The notes under the pieces are model-generated. The model was not told the origin of the DNA, searched no databases, and saw only the letters and a program-made list of their open reading frames with translations. This document shows, piece after piece, positions 59,171 through 64,000 of a DNA stretch of 64,000 bases (its first letter is position 1; each line of letters opens with the position of its first letter). Source of the stretch: Treponemataceae bacterium (GTDB lineage: Bacteria; Spirochaetota; Spirochaetia; Treponematales; Treponemataceae); contig JAILBN010000097.1 of assembly GCA_024680915.1 (NCBI GenBank), forward strand, positions 41,699 through 105,698, given 5' to 3'. Both the position numbers and the translations under genes were made by a program.

Positions 59171-59908
59171 ATGGAAAATAATTTAGTTTACGAGATTCCC
59201 CGTACTATTTCGTCTGCCTATATTGACAGTACTGTTCGCCTGGGTGTTGCCCAAACATGGCTTCTTGTTCAGGACAATGTTACGGAATGCCTTGGAAGAA
59301 TAGAATGTGATGGTGTTGTCTATAAAAAGAGATTCAATGCCTTTTGGGTTTTCACGAAAATTAAGATTCATTTTGAGAAAAGACCTGACTGGAGGGAAAT
59401 CGTCTCTACCCGGACTTTCCCGGTGGATAACAGCGGGCTTAGAACTCACATCAATACAGAGGCGTTTGATAAGGATGGTTCCCTCGCCTTTGCCGCCAAT
59501 TATGAAGCCTGTGTCCTCAGCTTTGACAACCATAGACCTTTGAAGCTTACCACTCTAGGGTATCCTGCTGATAATTTTCCCAGACCTGTTTTCAATGCAC
59601 AATTCTCCCGCTTCCCGGCTTTTCTTGGAGAAGATGCTTTCCTTTTTGAGCAGGTCGTGCGTTTTTGTCATATTGACATGTCCCAGCACATGAATAATGC
59701 TGAGTACACAAAGCTTGCCTTGAGTGTATTCACCAATGAGTATCTGAAAGAACACGATATTTCTGATATTGAGGCTCATTACACAGGAGAATGTAAGGAA
59801 GGTCAGATACTCAGGGTTTATCGGTATGAAGCTGATGGTAATGTGTATGTTTATATAAAAGAAGGTGAGCGTACCGTTTATGAATGTTCGATTACCTTCA
59901 AAAATTAA
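59171..59908 (+). CDS. Acyl-ACP thioesterase (FatA/FatB-like)
   Basis: A 245-residue double hot-dog thioesterase that frees fatty acids from acyl carrier protein. The N-terminal domain contains NAFWVFTKIKIHFEKRPDWREIV, the usual acyl-ACP thioesterase block. The C-terminal hot-dog starts FCHIDMSQHMNNAEYTKLAL, with catalytic asparagine and histidine. The start codon follows the T-tract of the dfx terminator with no adjacent Shine-Dalgarno sequence. Either ribosomes reach it across the hairpin from AAGGAGGA, or a cryptic promoter inside dfx is used. Confidence 0.9.
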   Translation: MENNLVYEIPRTISSAYIDSTVRLGVAQTWLLVQDNVTECLGRIECDGVVYKKRFNAFWVFTKIKIHFEKRPDWREIVSTRTFPVDNSGLRTHINTEAFDKDGSLAFAANYEACVLSFDNHRPLKLTTLGYPADNFPRPVFNAQFSRFPAFLGEDAFLFEQVVRFCHIDMSQHMNNAEYTKLALSVFTNEYLKEHDISDIEAHYTGECKEGQILRVYRYEADGNVYVYIKEGERTVYECSITFKN

Positions 59909-59961
59909 GATTTTCTAGGCCTTGTTAAGCTGGCTTTATCTTCAGCTGGCTGTCTTGTGAC

Positions 59962-59994
59962 AAAAAAAGCCTCCGTTCTTGGCGAACGGAGGCT
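59962..59994 (-). terminator. Terminator of the xylulokinase gene
   Basis: AGCCTCCGTTC pairs with GAACGGAGGCT around a 5-nt loop. Seven A residues on the left give a T-run for minus-strand transcripts. It may also end the plus-strand thioesterase message. Confidence 0.85.
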
Positions 59995-60050
59995 AAGCTT
60001 TTGTGGTTCTGTTCCACATGTTTTTGTTCTGAGGTTTGGAAGTCAGAACC

Positions 60051-61541
60051 TTATTTATATAGAGGCATCACTGCCTGAAGTACCTTATTGTATTCCTCGT
60101 AGGCTTTGTCGTAGGCTTTTACTGTCTCTGGATTTGGCATAGCCACCTTTTCTGCATCAATCTTTATATGCTCTGCACAGAGGGCAGCCATGTCGGCTTC
60201 TTTGCCGGTTTTTCCTGATTCAAGGCACCACAAAGCCTGAACGGCGGCTCCCAGGGCGGCCGCTTCATCCAGAACAGGAACCCGGATAGGCAGGTTCATT
60301 ATGTCTGCGGCAATCTGGCGCCAGGTAGCACTCTTGGAGCCACCTCCGATAAGCCTTATTTCTTTTGGCTGGAAGCCAAGCTTCCTGAAGGCATCCAAGC
60401 CTCCGCGCATTGCGAATACAGCGCTTTCCAAGGAAGCCCTGGCGATATTCTCACGATTGGTGTTGGCTGTGGTAAGACCTGTTATGCTGGCACGGCCATT
60501 GGGAAGGTTGGGGGTACGTTCTCCGTTGAAGAAGGGCAGGACTATGACTCCGTCCGCACCAGGATTTGCCTTTGATGCTGCCTCATCAAGCTCTTTTACG
60601 CCAAGCTGGAAAAGACCGCGGACGAATTCTGTCGCTACCGTGCAGTTCATTGTGCAAAGAAGAGGCAGCCAGCCACCTGAGGAAGAGCAGAAGCCTGAAA
60701 GTCCGTTCTCAGGGTCGGATATGGGCTTTGCGGAGAAGCCGTAGAGAGTTCCGGAAGTTCCCATGCTCATTGTAAGGAAGCCATCGCAGACAGTTCCTGT
60801 ACCGATGGCACCCATCATGTTGTCGCCACCACCTGCGGAAACTGGGATACCAGCAGGAATACCATATTCAGCAGCTGCTTCTTTAGAAACAGAGCCTGCT
60901 CTATCGTAGGGCTTGATGAGCTTTGGAAGAAGCCCGTAAAGCTTTTCATCTATCGCCGCACAGATTTTTTTTGACCATTCGCGGTTCTTTGAGTCGAAAA
61001 TGGCTGTTCCTGAGGCGTCACCGTATTCCATGACGTATTCCCCTGTGAGCTTCCAGTTGATGTAGTCATGAGGCAACATGATATAGCGGATCTTATCCCA
61101 AGCTTCTTTCTTGTGTCTCTTGAGCCAGAGAATTTTTGGTGCTGTGAAGCCCGGCAGCATGAGGTTTCCTGTGGCAGAAATAACAGCGTCTTTACCACCT
61201 GCGGCTTCTGTTATCAGGGCACATTCCTCTGTAGTGGATGTGTCATTCCAGAGCTTTATGTTGTATAGAGCCTCCCCCTTCTCTGACAGAGGGACGAAGC
61301 CGTGCTGCTGTCCTGAGACACCTATTGCCTCTATGGAAGCCTTCGCTTGGGCGGAAAGCTCGGAGAAGCATTTTTTCATGGCAGCGTCGTACCATTCTGT
61401 TTTCTGCTCACGAGTTCCGTCATTCTCGGAAATCAATTCCAGCGGACAGGATTTTTTTTCTATAATCTCTTTCTTCTCGTAGTCGTATATGACTACCTTT
61501 ATACTTTGAGTTCCTAAGTCTATACCACAAACTGTTTTCAT
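60051..61541 (-). CDS. xylB: Xylulokinase
   Basis: A 496-residue FGGY-family sugar kinase that phosphorylates D-xylulose for the pentose phosphate pathway. The first phosphate loop is GIDLGTQSIKVVIYD. The substrate-proximal motif SGQQHGFVPL is typical of XylB, and GGGDNMMGAIGTGTV and IRLIGGGSKSATWRQIAADI form the ATP-binding signature. GGAGG precedes the ATG. It is a single gene on its strand; no xylose isomerase or transporter is adjacent. The family also includes kinases for other ketopentoses, but the motifs favour xylulose. Confidence 0.92.
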   Translation of the reverse strand: MKTVCGIDLGTQSIKVVIYDYEKKEIIEKKSCPLELISENDGTREQKTEWYDAAMKKCFSELSAQAKASIEAIGVSGQQHGFVPLSEKGEALYNIKLWNDTSTTEECALITEAAGGKDAVISATGNLMLPGFTAPKILWLKRHKKEAWDKIRYIMLPHDYINWKLTGEYVMEYGDASGTAIFDSKNREWSKKICAAIDEKLYGLLPKLIKPYDRAGSVSKEAAAEYGIPAGIPVSAGGGDNMMGAIGTGTVCDGFLTMSMGTSGTLYGFSAKPISDPENGLSGFCSSSGGWLPLLCTMNCTVATEFVRGLFQLGVKELDEAASKANPGADGVIVLPFFNGERTPNLPNGRASITGLTTANTNRENIARASLESAVFAMRGGLDAFRKLGFQPKEIRLIGGGSKSATWRQIAADIMNLPIRVPVLDEAAALGAAVQALWCLESGKTGKEADMAALCAEHIKIDAEKVAMPNPETVKAYDKAYEEYNKVLQAVMPLYK

Positions 61542-61848
61542 AGATGAGCCTCCGTTTTCTTTATTCTGTAAGCCTTTTCTTGCGGCTTATCATTCTGATA
61601 TGTAATGCAATAGCCTGTCCGGCGTGTGCCTTTTCCGCATTCCTGCTTTAACCTCGTCCTGGACCGGTTTTGCCTGCTGGGTTACTTACTCAGAATATCA
61701 TATCTATAATTATGGTACATACATTGTATCACAACAATCGGGAAAAAGTATGAAAAAACAGATTATTCATTTGCTCTGTACTGTCGTCTTGTTTTATGTT
61801 AAAATCCTCTCAGTAAGGCCGGTCATGCTTTTGTCTGGCCGAGTAATC

Positions 61849-62077
61849 GGTGCCTCTTTGTGTTTATGTGTTTGCTGTCGCAGAAGGGGTTAAAAGGGAA
61901 ACAGGTGAAAGTCCTGTACGATCTCGTCACTGTAATAGGGGAGTGAGAGCCATATTTTTGTCACTGGAAAGCATTTCTTGCGATATTGGTCAAACATCAA
62001 GCTTGTTTGGCTTGTACGCGGGCTTGTGTCTGGGAAGGCAGGCTGTCATGATAATCCTTAAGCCAGGAAACCTGCCG
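61849..62077 (+). promoter_or_regulatory. Cobalamin (adenosylcobalamin-class) riboswitch
   Basis: The conserved order is present: GGTGCC, then AAAAGGGAAACAGGTG with AAGTCCTGTACG, CACTGTAATAGGGGAGTGAG, GTCACTGG, GGGAAGGCAGGC, and AAGCCAGGAAACCTGCC near the 3' end. These are the B12-box, the receptor elements and the closing pair. It lies in the 776-nt gap after xylB and reads toward the gene at 62318, with a further 240 nt of leader that holds the undetermined expression platform (a small GTTTGC/GCAAAC hairpin near 62280 is one candidate). The part of the gap before 61800 holds the xylB promoter region and nothing else clear. Confidence 0.93.
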
Positions 62078-62317
62078 CTTATAATAGTACAGGAAGAAAT
62101 TCCAGATCACGAGTAATTGGTCGTACTGATAGGTTGTTTTTCCTCTCTTTGCCCCGGAGCATGTCTGGTGGAATAGTGCAAGAATTCTTTTATCCCGACA
62201 GAAGTCTTGTATTTTTCCCTCAGTGTCTTTTCTGATACTCGTTCTTCTGTTTTCTTTATGTACTTTTGTCCGCTTTTCGGTTTGCTTAGCAAACTTAAGA
62301 AAATATGGAGGTATATG

Positions 62318-62710
62318 ATGAAAAAAAAGATTGTTCTAGCCTTTTTAGTGATTATGGGCCTTATGGTGCTTTCAAGCTTCACTGGCGTAGATGGCAAAAA
62401 GCTTGCCGATGGCACTTACAGCGTGGATGTGACCTTTGAGGGAGGCTCAGGAAAGGCAAAAATCCTTTCTCCCGCGGTACTTACTGTAAAAGATGGAGAG
62501 GCAGTGGTTACTGTCACTTGGAGCAGCAAGAATTACGACTATATGATAGTCGATGGCGAAAAGTACCTGAATCTTACTCCAGGCAAATCCTCATCCTTTT
62601 CTTTCCCTATAAAAGAGCTTGGTAAAGTTATGGACGTAATCGGTAATTCTGTTGCCATGAGTAAACCTCACGAAATCGACTACAAGCTGACTTTCACTCT
62701 GTCAGAATAG
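62318..62710 (+). CDS. Small exported ligand-binding-like protein under B12 riboswitch
   Basis: 130 residues from the second ATG of a pair (GGAGG 6 nt upstream); the ORF track begins 37 residues earlier. The signal peptide MKKKIVLAFLVIMGLMVLSSFTG has no lipobox cysteine. The mature domain starts KKLADGTYSVDVTFEGGSGKAKI and includes SSKNYDYMIVDGEKYLNL and MSKPHEIDYKLTFTL. Similar domains, from memory, occur beside iron, haem or corrinoid ABC transporters in Firmicutes and have an immunoglobulin-like fold. With the riboswitch upstream and a BtuF-like gene 3 nt downstream, corrinoid capture or hand-off is the likely role. Confidence 0.75.
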   Translation: MKKKIVLAFLVIMGLMVLSSFTGVDGKKLADGTYSVDVTFEGGSGKAKILSPAVLTVKDGEAVVTVTWSSKNYDYMIVDGEKYLNLTPGKSSSFSFPIKELGKVMDVIGNSVAMSKPHEIDYKLTFTLSE

Positions 62711-62713
62711 GTC

Positions 62714-64000
62714 ATGACCTTAGATATAAAAAATAGTTTTTATGTGACGGTTTTTTCAGCAGTTCTTCTGTGTGTACTGGTGTGGGGTTTTACAGGCTGC
62801 GACAAAAAAGGAGAGGCATCGGCCCTCCCTTCAGGCAGCCTTTCTGCTGCTGACTCCAGTGTGAACAGAGAATCGGGAGTATCGGACGAAGCTTACGAAA
62901 TAGGTGAACTTGGCGGACCGTCTTTTTCTTCCCTCATCAAAGCTGGGAGTATGAGTCTGCGCTATGCCACTCAGTTCTCGGTGGATGATTATATGCTGGA
63001 AGCTGTTGCCTTAGAAGCCCCCGCTGGCCGAAGTGACGGGGGCTCTCCTGAGGGGACCGGTAGGATCGCCGGAGCAGGCGGCAGTTCAGGTGGGGCATCG
63101 CCAATCTACAAGCTGGTGAATATCGCCGATACCGACAAGTTTCTTCTTGTGCCTGAGGGTTTTCCTGTCCCCGCTGATATTCCGCCTGATATAAAGCCTT
63201 TGCTTCTCCCTCTGGATGGTGTTTATGTAGTGGCCTCTGCCGCAATGGATCTGATAAATGAGACTGGCTCTTTGGATAAGGTGCTTTTTTCTGGAACCAA
63301 GGCTAAGGATTGGAGCATTCCTGCTGTGTCCGCTGCCATGGAGAATGGGAAAATAGCCTATGCAGGAAAGTACAGTGCCCCTGATTACGAGCTTCTTACC
63401 GCCAATGGCTGTGACTTTGCCATTGAGAACACCATGATTTACCACAAGCCTGAGGTAAAGGAGAAGCTTGAGGAGCTGGGAATTCCGGTTCTTGTGGAAT
63501 ACTCCTTTTATGAGCCTCATCCTCTGGGAAGGCTTGAGTGGATAAAGCTCTACGGCCTTCTTTTCGGCAGCGAGGAAAGGGCTGTCTCTTATTATGATGA
63601 CCAGCTTAGACGGATAGAACCCATCATGGAGAAAAAGCCTTCTGGAAAGAGCGTGGCTTTCTTCTATGTGAACAATAATGGTGCTGTGAACGTGCGTAAG
63701 CCCAATGATTACGTGGTAAAGATGATAAGTCTTTCCGGCGGCAGATATGCCCTGGAAGACCTTCTTGTGGAGGAGGAGAATTCTCTTTCCACAATGAACA
63801 TGATGATGGAGGATTTCTATGTTTCCTGCGTCAACTCTGATATACTCATTTATAACGGCACTATAGATTCTGAGTTTTCCTCTATCGAGGATTTATTCGC
63901 TAAAAGCGAGCTTTTCCGTGACTTTGCCGCAGTGAAGAATAAAAAGGTTTATTTCGTCTCCAAGGATTTTTATCAGCAGACCACAGGAATCGCTGATTTT
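62714..64000 (+). CDS. BtuF/FepB-like substrate-binding lipoprotein, partial at window edge
   Basis: An open frame of 429 codons runs off the window, which is why the ORF track omits it. It begins MTLDIKNSFYVTVF and has a lipobox WGFTGC. The body fits a cluster A-2 periplasmic binding protein: SMSLRYATQFSVDDYML, YAGKYSAPDYELLTANGCDFAIENTMI, LGIPVLVEYSFYEPHPLGRLEWIKLYGLLFG, and NKKVYFVSKDF. It would deliver a corrinoid to a BtuCD-type permease expected beyond the edge. A glycine/serine-rich insert near residue 105-125 (GRSDGGSPEGTGRIAGAGGSSGG) is unusual. It starts 3 nt after the previous stop. Confidence 0.85.
   Translation, partial: MTLDIKNSFYVTVFSAVLLCVLVWGFTGCDKKGEASALPSGSLSAADSSVNRESGVSDEAYEIGELGGPSFSSLIKAGSMSLRYATQFSVDDYMLEAVALEAPAGRSDGGSPEGTGRIAGAGGSSGGASPIYKLVNIADTDKFLLVPEGFPVPADIPPDIKPLLLPLDGVYVVASAAMDLINETGSLDKVLFSGTKAKDWSIPAVSAAMENGKIAYAGKYSAPDYELLTANGCDFAIENTMIYHKPEVKEKLEELGIPVLVEYSFYEPHPLGRLEWIKLYGLLFGSEERAVSYYDDQLRRIEPIMEKKPSGKSVAFFYVNNNGAVNVRKPNDYVVKMISLSGGRYALEDLLVEEENSLSTMNMMMEDFYVSCVNSDILIYNGTIDSEFSSIEDLFAKSELFRDFAAVKNKKVYFVSKDFYQQTTGIADF

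Noticed and set aside
61624-62116. Short ORFs 61624-61893 and 61850-62116
   Set aside because: They overlap the cobalamin riboswitch, whose conserved boxes explain the sequence.
1-64000. tRNA, rRNA, transposase or prophage genes
   Set aside because: Scanning gaps and ORFs by eye revealed no cloverleaf, integrase, transposase or phage structural protein; a tRNA scan would be needed to be certain.

Overview
The window looks like a chromosomal segment of an anaerobic, carbohydrate-using spirochaete, most likely a host- or rumen-associated Treponema. This rests on the gene set: a cyclase / FecR-repeat / beta-barrel cluster, desulfoferrodoxin, a sensory-type [FeFe]-hydrogenase, LuxS, spirochaete-style unnamed exported and membrane proteins, moderate G+C, and lipoproteins with loose lipoboxes. 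No rRNA, tRNA, prophage, transposase or CRISPR array was seen.

Layout. 1-8 kb: a polyprenol-kinase-like membrane protein, unnamed membrane and exported proteins, luxS with a small partner gene, and two translationally coupled chain-length-determinant-like membrane proteins. 8-20 kb: housekeeping genes (U32 peptidase-family protein, ssb, hisC, a phosphodiesterase, a TrmN6-like methyltransferase, a ferredoxin-domain aldo/keto reductase, a phenylacetate-CoA ligase with an ACT-domain partner) and an FtsH-like AAA protein with no protease domain. 20-30 kb: small unknowns, a possible ncRNA unit, and a complete peptide ABC transporter whose second permease carries a large extra loop. 30-40 kb, minus strand: a GH31 glycosidase; an acyltransferase / EarP / EF-P operon; a YD-repeat-like surface protein; 5-formyl-THF cyclo-ligase; and a sensory-hydrogenase module (DRTGG protein, anti-sigma-type ATPase, [FeFe]-hydrogenase-like protein). 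40-50 kb: a CDF cation transporter, then a LacI-controlled sugar locus (regulator, two permeases, binding protein, GH2 glycosidase). Palindromic operators sit on the start sites of both lacI and the first permease. 50-60 kb: a class III adenylate cyclase, an 1810-residue FecR plus repeat-domain protein and an outer-membrane barrel with overlapping reading frames, followed by desulfoferrodoxin and an acyl-ACP thioesterase. 60-64 kb: xylulokinase, then a cobalamin riboswitch ahead of a small exported protein and a BtuF-like lipoprotein cut by the window edge.

Two cross-cutting observations stand out. First, about ten genes without a Shine-Dalgarno sequence have a good sigma-70 promoter whose -10 box ends 6-9 nt before the start codon, so their mRNAs are predicted to be leaderless or nearly so. 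This also corrects several start codons in the ORF track. Second, the cyclase-FecR-barrel operon looks like an envelope-spanning sensing or assembly system and is the best candidate here for an undescribed system.
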